Positions 10,776 to 21,788 of a stretch of 64,000 bases of DNA are shown here, one piece after another. The notes beneath the pieces are model-generated. The model did no database searches, was not told where the DNA came from, and was given only the letters and a program-made list of their open reading frames with translations. Each line of letters starts with the position of its first letter. The first letter of the stretch is position 1. A program made the position numbers and the translations under genes. The DNA comes from Flectonema sp. DT1601. Lineage: Eukaryota; Euglenozoa; Diplonemea; Diplonemida; Diplonemidae. Location of the stretch: the NCBI GenBank assembly GCA_964019425.1, contig OZ025863.1, positions 317,501 through 381,500 on the forward strand, written 5' to 3'.

Positions 10776-12076
10776 AAATTTCATAAAAAAAAAAAAAAAT
10801 TGAAATACTGCGCCTTGTTTGGTCTTTTTGCACAATCCATAATTAATTAGATAATGGGGCAATAGTGAGGTTAAGTTTAAAATGTACAGCAACTTCTTTA
10901 TAATTTGCATTAATTAATTATTTTTTTTTTTGCAAAATAAATGAATAGAGCAGCTGTCGCTTGACAGACTCGAGGGAGAGAAAAAAAAAAAAAAAAAAAA
11001 AACAAAACAAACAAACACTTTTTTATCACCCATTCCCCATAGATCTTATTTATTTTTTTTTATTCTTTTCCCCCGATTTTTTAGTGATTGTTTTGAATTA
11101 TGAGCACAATCAGAGTACCTGCCTTATCATTTTTGCTGACCATAACCTGCCAAATACAGCATAAAATAATAGAGGGTTGGGGAATCGAACTGGAGAATAT
11201 TATTTTTTTGTTTTTTTGTTTCTCCTTTCATTTTCTCCCACACACCCTACGGTTCCTCGTAGTTTGTCTTTTTTTCTTTTTTTTTTTTTTTTTCCACCAA
11301 AGAGAGATTATGCCAAATTCGATTCTTGTGGAACTGGAAAATTTTTGTTCGGTAAGCGTTCATGGAGACTTAACGAAAATGTTTTTCTGTACTTGTGTTT
11401 CTTTTTCTCTTTTTAAAATGAAAAAAAAAAAAAAAAAAAAAAAAGATAGCGATCACTACGCAGTAAAATACCCACACCAACGACAGTGAGGTATATTGGC
11501 CTTGAGGGTGAAACCGAAGCAAGACGCGGAAAAAAAAAAAAAAAAAGTAAGTAGCAATTTACCAACTAGTACTCGAAAGAACCAAGAAAAAAAAAAAAAA
11601 AAAAAAAAAAAAAACTGTGAATTTTTGCAGTTTTTTTTTTTTTTTTTTTTTTTTTTTTCTTCCCTCTTTTCCCCCACCACCACCACTAGTATTAGAAAAA
11701 AAAAAAAAAAAAAGATTTGTTTCAATGTGATTTCCCAGCAGTGATTGTTTTTAACACTTGACACTATTCAGGTACATAAAAATAATAATTCCACATCATA
11801 ATTGAGTTATGCAGCGGGACAGCAAGCAGATATTGCTTTAGATGAAATTATAGTGTGAACTACATTATGGGAGTTGCTTGTTTGTTACCCTTGTTACTTA
11901 TCAAAGATTATTAGCTAATGCCTATAATGAAATATAAAGAATAGTAGTGATGGAGTCATGTGTGTGAGTGAAGGAACATATTTCAACCTGTAGTACGTGG
12001 CCCCCCGAATCCCCATATTCGACAGCACATATGGGATTTCTTATCGATACCAACTGTTGATTTCTTATATTGCAAC
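10776..12076. other. Intergenic, A/T runs
   Basis: Long A- and T-runs (10981-11000, 11279-11293, 11420-11444, 11585-11614, 11631-11658, 11696-11713). 11985-12060 resembles 2175-2270 (CAACCTGTAGTxCGTGG). No coding frame other than poly-Lys/Phe artefacts. Confidence 0.6.
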
Positions 12077-12152
12077 CAGGTTTGGCTGAACCCTATTCTC
12101 GTTTTTGCCAGTTTCAAGGTTGCTTTTAATATTAGTATCAAGTTACCCCCCA
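12077..12152 (+). repeat. C-tract-ended repeat (family F), copy 1
   Basis: Begins CAGGTTTGGCTGAACCCTAT and ends AGTATCAAGTTA plus a C-run. A second copy is at 33392-33474. It is followed almost at once by family E, so two such repeats are stacked upstream of the 12378 gene. Confidence 0.85.
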
Positions 12153-12170
12153 CGACATGTATGCCGATAA

Positions 12171-12343
12171 GTTAGAAACATTTATTATAATGTAGAGCAA
12201 GCACGTCAATTGCAGAGTGTTAGCCTGTATTAACATTTTGGTCACTTGTGTCATGAGTTTTTTTTTAATTTTATTATTGAGTTCTGATACAATACAAGAG
12301 AGATTTATATTCGTATGAACCTAATCAAACAGTCTTCCCCCCC
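12171..12343 (+). repeat. C-tract-ended repeat (family E), copy 2
   Basis: Nearly identical to 2627-2798. The terminal C-run plus GTCAG lies about 30 nt upstream of the coding start at 12378, so the repeat appears to supply the pyrimidine tract before this gene. Confidence 0.9.
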
Positions 12344-12377
12344 GTCAGCGTATCTTTTGATAAAAGGAAATATAAAA

Positions 12378-13919
12378 ATGAGGGCGCTTACTGCGTTTTC
12401 CATGCTGGCGGCAATGGTGTTCCCAGCCAGCAGTCAATTTACTACTGTTTTTAACTTAGCAACTACAAGGACTTGCTCAGCCAATGTTAACTGTGGTGCG
12501 TATGTGTCTGGTGCTACTACAAACGTCTGTACTGCAAATCTGTGTACGACTTGTAATACAGGAACACTTGCCACCGACTACCGTCAGTGCTTCTCAGCCA
12601 CCTCAACTGTTGTAAATCTGTTGTATACTTTTACACACTCTGGTTCTATCGACTGCTCCAGGTACACTGAGTTTAGGAACGAATTCAGAACTGAGGCAAT
12701 CAACCAGCTGAACGGTGCAGCCACAATCAGTGAGATTGTCCACCTTTGTGCAACAACAACCAATGTGTTACACACGTCTATTAGAGTTGCGGTAACCAGA
12801 GCAACCATGCTGAACGCTCAGTTGGTCCCTCTGATCACTAATTTTGGTGCGAATATAAATAACAATGTCTTAACTGCTACGGCAACTATTCCACTCTCAT
12901 ACATGGGAAGATTAAGCAGTGGTAGCCTAGTTGATGAACAGTTCCAGCCATGTGCTGCTGCTGCAAATGCCGTATACGTAGCTCAGTTCCCAGGTGGAAA
13001 CCAGTGCTATCCAGTTGAGTGTACTGCTGGATACACTTTGAGAATCACTAATGCCGCTCCAAGCTGTCTTCCATCAACTGCTGCTGATGCCAGTTCTGTT
13101 AGGGTTTGCTCTGACAACTCGAACTGTATGCAGTTTGGTGACCCTAGAGCCACATGCTCTGCTACTACTGGTAGATGCTCGTGCAGTAATGGATTTGGAC
13201 CCTACACAGCCACTCCGATTGGAACAGCTGATGTCTCCACTTACTTCAACTGCTTCAGACAGGCTGACCTTCCTCTTGTCGCAATGGCCAGAACTGTTGA
13301 CTTAATGTTCAATATTATGTACGACAGAGCTGACTGCACAAGATCTGCACTCTTAGCCAATGAGTACGCAACTCTTGTTAACACCATCTTGAGAGGAACA
13401 ACTGTTGTTGTTAGATCAATTCATCACAACTGTCCAGCTGAAGGAACTCTCGGTATGTTAACCGTCATCAGAGTCACTGCTCAGATTAATGATTTGTACT
13501 CTGATGCAGTTCTTGGATTTCCGGGTAGAACCATTACTGGAATCATGAGCAACAATCACAATCTTAACTTGGCTGGTAACACTTACTCATACTTCCAGAT
13601 TGCTAACATTGAACAAGCCAATACTCAATGTTTGACCCCGTTGGGATCTGTTCTCAACGCTTACTTTGGTCCAAGCCGCAGATGTGTTGCTGTGACCTGT
13701 TCTACTAACTTTGAAGTTAGCTCCAGAGGACTGTGTGTCTCAACTACTCCTCCACCAGTAGCAGACTCAGACGATGATTTGACTGCTGGTCAGGTCGCTG
13801 GTATCATTGTGGGATCAACGGCTTTTGTAGTTATTGTCGTTGTGGTCATTTACTGTATGAGCTCAGGCTCTGGGGAGATGATGGCTGAGGAAGATGTCGA
13901 TGTCGAAGTCGAAGAGTAG
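12378..13919 (+). CDS. Type I membrane surface protein with duplicated ectodomain
   Basis: 513 residues. I chose the ATG at 12378 because it opens a signal peptide (MRALTAFSMLAAMVFPASSQ). An upstream in-frame ATG at 12315 lies inside a repeat. The ectodomain is a tandem duplication. Each half starts with a Cys-rich segment (TCSANVNC...CTTC; VCSDNSNC...CSCSNGF, the latter EGF-like) followed by about 130 residues of alpha/beta type with paired cysteines (CSRYTEFRNEF; CTRSALLANEY). A transmembrane helix follows at about 471-493 (VAGIIVGSTAFVVIVVVVIY), then a short acidic tail ending VDVEVEE. It is a likely cell-surface protein of unknown ligand. No known family is named with confidence; SEA-like folds are a guess. 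Confidence 0.8.
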   Translation: MRALTAFSMLAAMVFPASSQFTTVFNLATTRTCSANVNCGAYVSGATTNVCTANLCTTCNTGTLATDYRQCFSATSTVVNLLYTFTHSGSIDCSRYTEFRNEFRTEAINQLNGAATISEIVHLCATTTNVLHTSIRVAVTRATMLNAQLVPLITNFGANINNNVLTATATIPLSYMGRLSSGSLVDEQFQPCAAAANAVYVAQFPGGNQCYPVECTAGYTLRITNAAPSCLPSTAADASSVRVCSDNSNCMQFGDPRATCSATTGRCSCSNGFGPYTATPIGTADVSTYFNCFRQADLPLVAMARTVDLMFNIMYDRADCTRSALLANEYATLVNTILRGTTVVVRSIHHNCPAEGTLGMLTVIRVTAQINDLYSDAVLGFPGRTITGIMSNNHNLNLAGNTYSYFQIANIEQANTQCLTPLGSVLNAYFGPSRRCVAVTCSTNFEVSSRGLCVSTTPPPVADSDDDLTAGQVAGIIVGSTAFVVIVVVVIYCMSSGSGEMMAEEDVDVEVEE

Positions 13920-15927
13920 AGATTTGTAGTCCGTGTTTTTCGCACACATCTTATATGCAATGCTCCGTATCAAAATACGTGGAAAGGGGGGCATGAAAAA
14001 AAAAAAAACGGGGGGGAGCGAGAGTAAAAAAAAAAAACAAAAAAAAACAAGGAAAAAACAATAAATATCGTATTTGAGCCTCCCTGCAAAAAAAGAGAGG
14101 ACAGCCCTCGCTAGAAATAAATCTAATTAGTTTGCGGTCCATGTGAAAAAGAAAAAAAAAAAAAAAAAAAAGAAAGTAAAAGAAAAAAGAAAAGAAAGAA
14201 AGAGATCGGTCATTCCGAAATTTTCCCATGATATTCTAAATTCTTCCAATGGTTTTTTCGCTTATGAAGGGCAAAAAATGCTTTGCCACTCTCTGACAGC
14301 AAGCAGTGACAATCACATCCGATGGGTAGTTTCAGCAAGAAGCAAAAAAAGTAAACCTTGTGACAGCAGGCAATCTTCGCGCGACCTTTTCGTGCGTGTC
14401 AATTTAAAAAAGTGATGGACTGGACGAACTAATAAACAGAAGTGTCTTAGGGTTCCTAAAAGTGACAGATTACGAATCCAGCCCCTCTCTTTTAATTCGC
14501 ACGAAGCTAACCAGCTTTCTCAAAAAAAAAACTTTTTTTTTTTTTTTTTTTTTTTAATTTATCGAAGACGAGTCGCGTCATGGCACTCGTCGCAGTGTTT
14601 TTTATTATGTTAGTCCCCTGCCAATTTTTTTTCCGTCCCTCTTTTTTTTTTTTTTTGTCCAATTCGTTTTCCTACATTTGTTCTATTGCTGTCCTGCTGA
14701 TAGAAAAGAAAAAAAAAAGAAAAAAAAAAAAAAAGAAGTTTTACTCTCCTCATGAGTGTTGAGGATTCGAAGGGAAAAAAAAAAAAAAAAAAGAAATTGG
14801 CCTCGTGTTTCGACATACTGAGAAACTAAGGCGAGGCAGTACAATGTGGAAACATTTTTGGTTGAAATCTCATGGGGGGCTCTCTTATGAGGTATGAAAA
14901 TTATTTTTTCGTTTAGTAGTTAGCAAGAAACAAGGACTGAGTTCAGGTCGGCTAACTGTGACTTAGTATGAATGATGTTGTAGAATAGAAGGAAAAGACA
15001 ATGAAATAGTGTTCATCCCAGCAATTCCCCCCCCAACTCGGTTCAGATTTAGTGTTTCATGCCCCACCCCTCTCCCAAAAAGAAAATAGAAAAAAAAAAA
15101 AAAAAAGAAGATTGTTTTCCCAAAAATACTCCCCATTATTACTATTTTTTTTTTATTTTCCTGTAAAACCTTATTCCATAATATGGTCTCGTTTCCCCCG
15201 TTCCTTCAGTCACACCTTCCCAAAAAAAGCCTCAATATTTGAGTGACCCTTTCGCTAGAGCGACTATGTCATCGTGGTCACGCTTGTTACTATGCTGCAT
15301 AGTTGCTTAGGCAAACTAACATTCAAAAAAAGAAAAAAGAAAAAAACGGAAAAAAAAAAAGAAAAAAAAAACATTGTTATGTATAGTTATAAAGTCTTTC
15401 GTTATCACGCAGCGTGACGTACCCCCCCCCTCCTCCGCCGCCACCCAGCCCTACCCTTTTGCTCGATAGTACCTTCAGCTGGAATCTAGTTTTGTTTTCA
15501 GAGTATTCGTGACAACTGACGTCATTCCTTGAAAAAAAAATATGTTGGAGTCCGTTGCAGAGTGTAGCAAACAAGCCTTCCAAGAGGAAGGGAGGGATAG
15601 AAAAAAAAAAAATGAAGAAGAAATACAGGTTGAAATAACAGAAAAATTGAAAAAAATGAAAAAAAAAAAAAAAAAAAAAAAACAAGGGGGAAGGAAAGTG
15701 GCAGCGGTGGTACACGATGCCCGCTAAACTTTTGTTTCTTCGTGTTGCGTGACTGCGAAGATAGTTGAAACCTTATATAAATCATCAAAAGAGAGAGTTA
15801 CTCGTATCTCGTCCCCACCTACAGGAAGAACACCTACCTCACATGATATTGATGTCATTCTTCGTATATATAAGCATTTATTCACATGTATTCGTTATTT
15901 TCATATTTAAAGCCCCTCAAATTATGA
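13920..15927. other. Intergenic, homopolymer-rich
   Basis: 2 kb with many A/T-runs and one C-run at 15421-15430 next to CTCCTCCGCCGCCACCC. No repeat family seen elsewhere in the window and no convincing gene on either strand. Lys/Phe-rich open frames are run artefacts. CCACCTACAG near 15815-15824 may be an acceptor for the next gene. Confidence 0.55.
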
Positions 15928-17281
15928 ATGGGCGGTGGGGCATCCGCACCGAAAAAGGAATCAGAAGTCAAGGAAGATGCAGTGGAAGTTGGATCTGTAA
16001 AAGAAGCAGATCCACTTCAGGAAGAATGTTTTGATGATAAAAATACTGAAGAGCTCACCAGCACTGAAATTAATAATTTAGCTGCAGCTAGAGAAATGGA
16101 ATCAGAGGATAGACTCAATGCTTTGGATAATTACTGGATTCCGATTACAACTACACCAACCGAATCGATTGAAGAAATCAACTGGCGTCCTGGTCATGAG
16201 CTTCGCGTAACCTGCTGCACTTGGAATATGGAAGCGAAAGGACCACCTGAAAACCTGTCTAATTTCGCAGAGAGCGAGACATTTCACATTCTTGCAGTTG
16301 GTAGCCAGGAGTGTATGAGATCTATTCAAAAAAGTTTTATTTTTTCAGATAAAGAGGATTGGGAAAAAGCAGTAACCACTCACATAGGAGAACGCTACGT
16401 CCTTCTTGAGAGTATTACTTTAGTAGCAACCCATTTAATGGTTTTCGCGAGAGCTGATGTCCTGTGTCACATAACCAAATCAACCATAGCAAAAGAACGC
16501 GTTGCAACGGGAATAGGTGGTGCCATGGGAAACAAAGGTGGAATGGGTATATCGTTTATTTTAGGACCGGTGAATTCACCTCATTCTGTTTCACTGTTGT
16601 TTATGTGTGCTCACTTTGCTGCACATCAAGGGGCAATAGATGTAAGAAATAAAGTATGATATTTGTTCATAAAATCTTTTTTTTCATTGAAGGGTAATCT
16701 TAACAAAAAAAAATCAACAGGACTACCGAGTTATAACTTCTGAAGTAAAGTTAGGCTTATTAGGGAACGCGATTCATCGAATAATTGAAAATGAAAAAAT
16801 TGGAGATCCGAGAGACGTCACAAACGAGTACGACTGTACTTTTTTCATGGGAGACTTAAACTACCGAGTCAACGGACGTCGGGATGTAATAATAGAAATG
16901 TTAGCAACTGATATTGGAAGGGATGCTTTATACAGAAATGATCAACTCGGCATAGAAATACGACGAGGGAATGTTTTCCCTAATTTTTGCGAAGGTGCAA
17001 TCACCTTTCCCCCAACGTATAAATATAAGAAAGACAGCGACGACTATGAAGATGTTAAGAAAAGAAATCCTTCATGGACTGACAGAATCTTATTTAAAGT
17101 TGCTAAGCGGCGTCGGAATATCGAAATATCAATATACAGCTACGACGCTATAAGTAGCATGCGACAAAGCGATCATCGACCTGTCAGAGCTGAGTTCGGG
17201 ATTGCAACACCAGTCCCGGAAGTTTCTCCTTTTTCAGTAAAAACGATGGTGCCAGAGTCATCCACATGTTTGATCATGTAG
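15928..17281 (+). CDS. Inositol polyphosphate 5-phosphatase with N- and C-terminal lipid signals
   Basis: Exons 15928-16653 and 16721-17281 (67-nt intron, GTATG...CAACAG) give 428 residues. Removes the 5-phosphate from inositol lipids or soluble inositol phosphates. Catalytic motifs in order: TCCTWNMEAKGPP, GSQEC (near 125), MGNKGGMGISF (near 201), FFMGDLNYRVNG (near 285), PSWTDRILFK (near 358) and SDHRPV (near 391). The join NK+DYRV restores the family sequence. The N-terminus MGGGASAP fits an N-myristoylation signal (Gly2, Ser6). The C-terminus CLIM is a CaaX box, expected to be farnesylated. No PH, SAC or RhoGAP domain. Membrane targeting at both ends is inferred, not shown. Confidence 0.9.
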
Positions 17282-17421
17282 GTAGGCTGAGAGAGAGAAA
17301 AAAAAAAACTTTGAAAAAAAAAAAAAAGAACCTCACAACAGCAAACAGATTTTAAAAAAAAAAAAAAAATGAAAAATAAAATAATAGAGAACATAGTCGA
17401 TGGTGAACACTATCTCCACAG

Positions 17422-17460
<39 letters not shown>

Positions 17461-17802
17461 CCTCCCGCAAGGTCTGCGTAGTTTTATTTGTGCCATCTCT
17501 TCAGCAGTTGTTCAACTGAGTCAACAACCAAGTGGCTTTGTACATTCCACAATCAAATTACCCTTTGTGTTCGTACTCACACTCGAACGCATTTCTTTTT
17601 TGTCTAAGTAGCCAACTTTAAGTTCAGTCACGTTCATGCTTTGTGTTTTTTTTTGAACCAAGATTAGTTTCATTTATTTTGTTGAAGATCTTTTTTTTTT
17701 TTTTTCCCGCTTAGCAGGAATAGTAGTGAGTTTGAGTCTGGTTTATTTACTTTGAGTGATAAGTCTTTTGAGGAGATTTCTTTATGGATGATTTTTTTTT
17801 AT
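17282..17802. other. Intergenic, A-runs
   Basis: A-runs at 17301-17326, 17355-17369 and 17422-17454. I looked here for an exon encoding a ClpB N-domain and found none. Confidence 0.55.
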
Positions 17803-17820
17803 TACATCATTTCTTTTCAG
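17803..17820 (+). promoter_or_regulatory. Candidate splice acceptor upstream of ClpB
   Basis: ACATCATTTCTTTTCAG ends 16 nt before the ATG at 17837. The very short leader is typical of a spliced-leader site, but a cis-intron leading to an upstream N-terminal exon is not excluded. Confidence 0.5.
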
Positions 17821-17836
17821 CTGTTCTATTACGACT

Positions 17837-20095
17837 ATGAAAATGCAAAATGGAGGAGATCAGCAAAGTGCACTTGAGAAGTTCGGTACTAACTTTACAA
17901 AACTTGCTGAAGATGGAAAGCTCGACCCTGTCATTGGCAGGGATGATGAACTAAGAAGGGTAATTCAGATTCTTGCTAGAAGGACAAAAAACAATCCAGT
18001 TTTAATAGGTGAACCTGGTGTAGGTAAGACTGCCGTCGTGGAAGGACTAGCCCAGAGAATTGCCAGAGGTGACATCCCTGACACACTAAAATGCAGACTT
18101 GTCTCCCTAGACATTGGAGCCTTAATGGCTGGAGCCTCATACAAAGGAGAGTTCGAAGAACGTTTAAAGAATGTTATGAACGAAGTAAAAGGGAGTAACG
18201 GTCAGGTTATCCTTTTCATTGATGAAATTCAAAACATTGTAGGAGCAGGTAAATCAGAAGGTGCAATGGATGCTGCGAACCTTCTGAAACCGATGCTTGC
18301 CAGAGGTGAGCTCCGATGCATTGGTGCCACAACCCTTGCGGAATACCGCGAGTATATCGAAAAGGATGCGGCTTTTGAACGACGTTTTCAACAAGTCTAC
18401 GTCGCTGAGCCCACTCCTGACGCAGCGATTTCAATTCTGCGCGGTATTCGTGAGAAGTACGAAGTTTACCATGGAGTTCAGGTACAAGACTCTGCTCTTG
18501 TTACTGCTGTGCAACTGTCTAGCAGGTTTGTATCTTTCTGTTTTCATTTTCTAAGAACCAAACGTAGCATTAATTACTGTAATAAAGAAACATTAAACAG
18601 ATATATCCAGGCGAGGTTCCTCCCTGACAAGGCAATCGACTTGGTTGACGAGGCATGTGCTAGAGTTAGAGTCCAGTTGGATTCTCAACCCGAGCAAATT
18701 GATATTCTAAACCGAAAAATTTTTCAATTGGAGGTCGAAGTTACTGCGCTTAAGAGAGAGAAGGACAAGGCCAGCAAACAGCGACTTAAAACCGCACAGA
18801 CTGATCTGGAAAAGAGTAAAGCTGAGTTAATACCATTGAAGGCTAAGTACGAAAAAGAAATGGTTGCGGTTCACGAAATCAGAGATATCAAGAAGAAGAT
18901 AGACCAAGTTAAAAGAAAGATTATAACTGCTGAGAACAACAGAGATCAGGCAACAGTTGCTGATTTGAAATACTGTGTAGTTCCTGATCTTCAAAAAAGA
19001 CTAGAAGAATTACAGCCGAAGGCTGCTACTTCTGAAACAGTGACTCCAATGCATGTTGCTGAAGTAGTTGCTGTGTGGACTGGTATTCCGGTTACTAAAC
19101 TTTCAAAGAGTGAAATTCAAAAAGTATTGCAGCTCGAAGACATAATAAAAAAAAGAGTCATCGGACAAGACCGTGCAGTGAAATCCGTTGCTGATGCTAT
19201 CCTTCGCTCCAGAGCTGGTCTCGCGAGAGAAGAACAACCAACTGGTTCATTCTTATTCTTAGGATCATCAGGTTGTGGTAAGACTGAATTAGCAAAAGCA
19301 CTTGCAAACGAACTCTACGATGATGAGAAGAACATGTTGCGATTTGACATGTCTGAATACATGGAACAACACAGCGTTGCGAAACTCATAGGATCTCCAC
19401 CCGGTTACATCGGATACAATGAGGGAGGGCAACTCACTGAAGCTGTCCGTAGAAGACCTTATTCTGTTATATTGTTTGATGAAGTTGAGAAGGCCCATCA
19501 AGATGTTTGGAATCTATTACTTCAGGTACTCGATGACGGACGATTGACTGACAGTCACAAAAGAACAGTTAAATTCAATAATTGTTTAATTATAATGACT
19601 TCGAACATTGGATCTCGTCATATTAGTGACAACACAATGGAAGTAGCTGAAGAACTTGTTCTTGGTGATGTTCGTAAGCATTTCAGACCAGAATTCCTTA
19701 ACCGATTAGACGACATTATCGTGTTCAATCCGCTCTCAACTCAGCATCTGGTTAATATTACGAAAGCTCAAATTGATGATGTCGCAAAAAGACTTTCAGC
19801 TATTGATTTGAAGCTTCAAGTTTCCGAGGAAGCCGTTAAAGCAATTATCGACAGGACCTACACTCCAGAATATGGTGCCAGACCGACCAGACGTTTTATT
19901 GAAAAAAATATCGTCACTGAGATATCAAAACTCACTCTGTCGAACGATGCTTGTGAAGGAGACACAATCTTGATCACAATCGACCCAGAGACAACCCTTC
20001 TGAACTACTCTCGTAAATCGGGTGACACAAATAAACGTTTAAAGCTTGAACCTGACAGTCCTCTTACACCAAACAGCCCTCCAACTCCTATGTAG
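17837..20095 (+). CDS. ClpB/Hsp104-family disaggregase lacking the N-domain
   Basis: AAA+ protein-unfolding chaperone. Two exons: 17837-18525 and 18601-20095. The 75-nt intron is in frame and stop-free, so the unspliced frame also reads through. Splicing restores SSR+[18 protein letters not shown] and gives 727 residues. First AAA domain: Walker A GEPGVGKT (about 58-65), Walker B LFIDEI. Then a coiled-coil middle domain ([18 protein letters not shown]). Second AAA domain: [12 protein letters not shown] (about 450), [21 protein letters not shown]. The protein starts directly at [20 protein letters not shown], so the roughly 150-residue substrate-binding N-domain is absent, as in mitochondrial Hsp78. 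No clear mitochondrial presequence. The C-terminus is Pro/Ser-rich ([12 protein letters not shown]). Confidence 0.93.
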   Translation: MKMQNGGDQQSALEKFGTNFTKLAEDGKLDPVIGRDDELRRVIQILARRTKNNPVLIGEPGVGKTAVVEGLAQRIARGDIPDTLKCRLVSLDIGALMAGASYKGEFEERLKNVMNEVKGSNGQVILFIDEIQNIVGAGKSEGAMDAANLLKPMLARGELRCIGATTLAEYREYIEKDAAFERRFQQVYVAEPTPDAAISILRGIREKYEVYHGVQVQDSALVTAVQLSSRFVSFCFHFLRTKRSINYCNKETLNRYIQARFLPDKAIDLVDEACARVRVQLDSQPEQIDILNRKIFQLEVEVTALKREKDKASKQRLKTAQTDLEKSKAELIPLKAKYEKEMVAVHEIRDIKKKIDQVKRKIITAENNRDQATVADLKYCVVPDLQKRLEELQPKAATSETVTPMHVAEVVAVWTGIPVTKLSKSEIQKVLQLEDIIKKRVIGQDRAVKSVADAILRSRAGLAREEQPTGSFLFLGSSGCGKTELAKALANELYDDEKNMLRFDMSEYMEQHSVAKLIGSPPGYIGYNEGGQLTEAVRRRPYSVILFDEVEKAHQDVWNLLLQVLDDGRLTDSHKRTVKFNNCLIIMTSNIGSRHISDNTMEVAEELVLGDVRKHFRPEFLNRLDDIIVFNPLSTQHLVNITKAQIDDVAKRLSAIDLKLQVSEEAVKAIIDRTYTPEYGARPTRRFIEKNIVTEISKLTLSNDACEGDTILITIDPETTLLNYSRKSGDTNKRLKLEPDSPLTPNSPPTPM

Positions 20096-20750
20096 ACTCT
20101 ACCTACTTTGGGGTACAAAAAATAAAAATAATAATAATAGGCAATATGTTAAAGTCACCCATGGCAATGTGATCCTAGAAAAGCTTTTTTTTTTTTTTTT
20201 TAAGGAAATAATCCTTTGCTGTTGGGTTGGGTTTCAATGATTGCCCACGAAAAAAAAAAAAAAAAAAAAATGAAAATTACGTCTTGTTGTGGTAAGACTT
20301 ATTTCCTTTGTTTTTTTAAGGTAGTTTTAAAAATCATGTTTGAAACACATGTCTCTAACACTTAGATACCGACTTTTGTTCGGGAAAGCACTCTTCTGTT
20401 TGGGTATTGTGTTGAATCAACATTTGATGATTTCTTGTTTTTTTTTGTTTTGGATTTATTTCCTTTTCTCTAAAAAAAAAAAAAAAAAAAAAAAAGAACA
20501 CACACGATTCCTCTTTACTTTCTCTCTCGTTTTTTTAAAAATTTTCTTTATAGCTTTTTTCTAACTTTAAAAAAAAGAAAATACAAAATAACCCAACGTC
20601 TACGTTAAGAGTATAGGTTATTGTATTTGGTATACCGATCCCTGTTGTTCCGACAGGGTTTTTTTTTTTTTTTTTTTAAAAGCATAACCACATGAGTATT
20701 TTTTTTTTTTTTATTGTTATTTATTTATTTATTTTTTTATTCTTTTTTCA
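20096..20750. other. Intergenic, A/T runs
   Basis: Runs at 20187-20202, 20250-20269, 20473-20494 and 20659-20676. CCGATCCCTGTTGTTCCGACAGGG at about 20635-20658 contains a short inverted repeat (CCCTGT/ACAGGG) followed by a T-run, hairpin-like. Nothing else seen. Confidence 0.5.
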
Positions 20751-20751
20751 G
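20732..20751 (+). promoter_or_regulatory. Candidate splice acceptor upstream of the 20793 gene
   Basis: TTTTTTATTCTTTTTTCAG, 41 nt before the start. A four-codon upstream frame (ATG GTC GTA AAA TAA) follows the AG. Confidence 0.5.
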
Positions 20752-20792
20752 AATGGTCGTAAAATAATATTTCACACAAAGATATCGGTAAT

Positions 20793-21788
20793 ATGAGCGA
20801 CGATGTTGAAATCGATACTTTTCAATCAGAATGCGTTGAGTACATCATTTCGATGATTAGAAACGGAAACGTTTCCTTAGACGTTGTCAACAACGCCGTT
20901 CAAACTGCTGCTGAACAACACCAAATCCTTCCTCACATCGTCAGAATGGAAAATTTCGCTGAGGCTATTTCCGATGAATCTTTCACTAGGATAGTGATTG
21001 GAGAAGAACGTTGCAAAAGGGTGAAGTTTATATTGGATAAAATGATTGAATCAATGAGAGGTCAACTCATTGCGAGTGAAGTAGACACGGACACTACAGC
21101 GTATTCCACAGACAATATGAGCTCATCTTCTGAAAGTGATTGCGGCAGTCCATCTCATTGTAGTCTTCACTTGAATCCTCAACTCCCAATATCACAAAAT
21201 GAATATACGTCGTGGCTGTATATGTGTAAGCAATTGTCATTGGCGAACCTGATGGAAACTGATTGCGAGGCTCCTAAAAAATTATTAATGTTAATGTCGA
21301 AGGAGCACTTTACTCCGGTAGCTGCTGTTGAGGCCTATGAGGCCCTCCATGATTTGTATAATAAATTTGGAATGCCGTGGTTTAAAATATCAGATTTCAA
21401 AAGAATTAGAAACATAACAAAGAGAGCCCTCAGAATTCTTGACGTCAGCAGCGCTGATGGGAAAGAATCATTGCAGCTACCGCAATTTGCTAATCGGAAA
21501 TCACGGCTTAGATCACGTCGTAAAGTCTTCAAAGCCCGGAAGAGGATTTGGGATGATGAGACTCGCAGACGTTTTGATTTAGAAAATCAGTTTGGTGATA
21601 TTCTTTCTGGATTCAAATCAGTTTTTACAGTAACAACACACCACGAGGATCCTTCTTGGTTTAAGTCTCTGCTTTCTGAACACTACGCGTCACTCGAGGA
21701 GCAATTCGCGAGGACTTTACTGGAGAGAGAATATCATGAATTAGTATCCACCATACCTGGAAGTACTTCTATTGGCACTGAGTCATAG
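20793..21788 (+). CDS. Uncharacterised 331-residue protein
   Basis: I do not recognise a family. The protein is acidic and helical at the N-terminus (FQSECVEYIISMIRNG...), then has a Ser-rich linker (near 105-125, NMSSSSESDCGSPSHC), a helical middle (YEALHDLYNKFGMPWFK), a strongly basic stretch near 230-250 (RKSRLRSRRKVFKARKRIW) and a helical C-terminus. No signal peptide or membrane helix. The codon pattern and clean long frame support a real gene, and the basic stretch could bind nucleic acid or target the nucleus (guess). Confidence 0.75.
   Translation: MSDDVEIDTFQSECVEYIISMIRNGNVSLDVVNNAVQTAAEQHQILPHIVRMENFAEAISDESFTRIVIGEERCKRVKFILDKMIESMRGQLIASEVDTDTTAYSTDNMSSSSESDCGSPSHCSLHLNPQLPISQNEYTSWLYMCKQLSLANLMETDCEAPKKLLMLMSKEHFTPVAAVEAYEALHDLYNKFGMPWFKISDFKRIRNITKRALRILDVSSADGKESLQLPQFANRKSRLRSRRKVFKARKRIWDDETRRRFDLENQFGDILSGFKSVFTVTTHHEDPSWFKSLLSEHYASLEEQFARTLLEREYHELVSTIPGSTSIGTES

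Noticed and set aside
11165-11200. Possible tRNA T-arm on the minus strand (GTTCGATTCC)
   Set aside because: Stem partners do not pair, and the expected D-arm and acceptor region is only poly-A/T.
11380-11405. TTTCTGTACTT resembling the conserved end of the kinetoplastid spliced leader
   Set aside because: It is not followed by TATTG|GTATG and no Sm site or RNA structure follows, so it is probably chance.
12315-12377. Upstream in-frame ATG as start of the surface protein
   Set aside because: It lies inside a family E repeat and would put 21 residues before the signal peptide.
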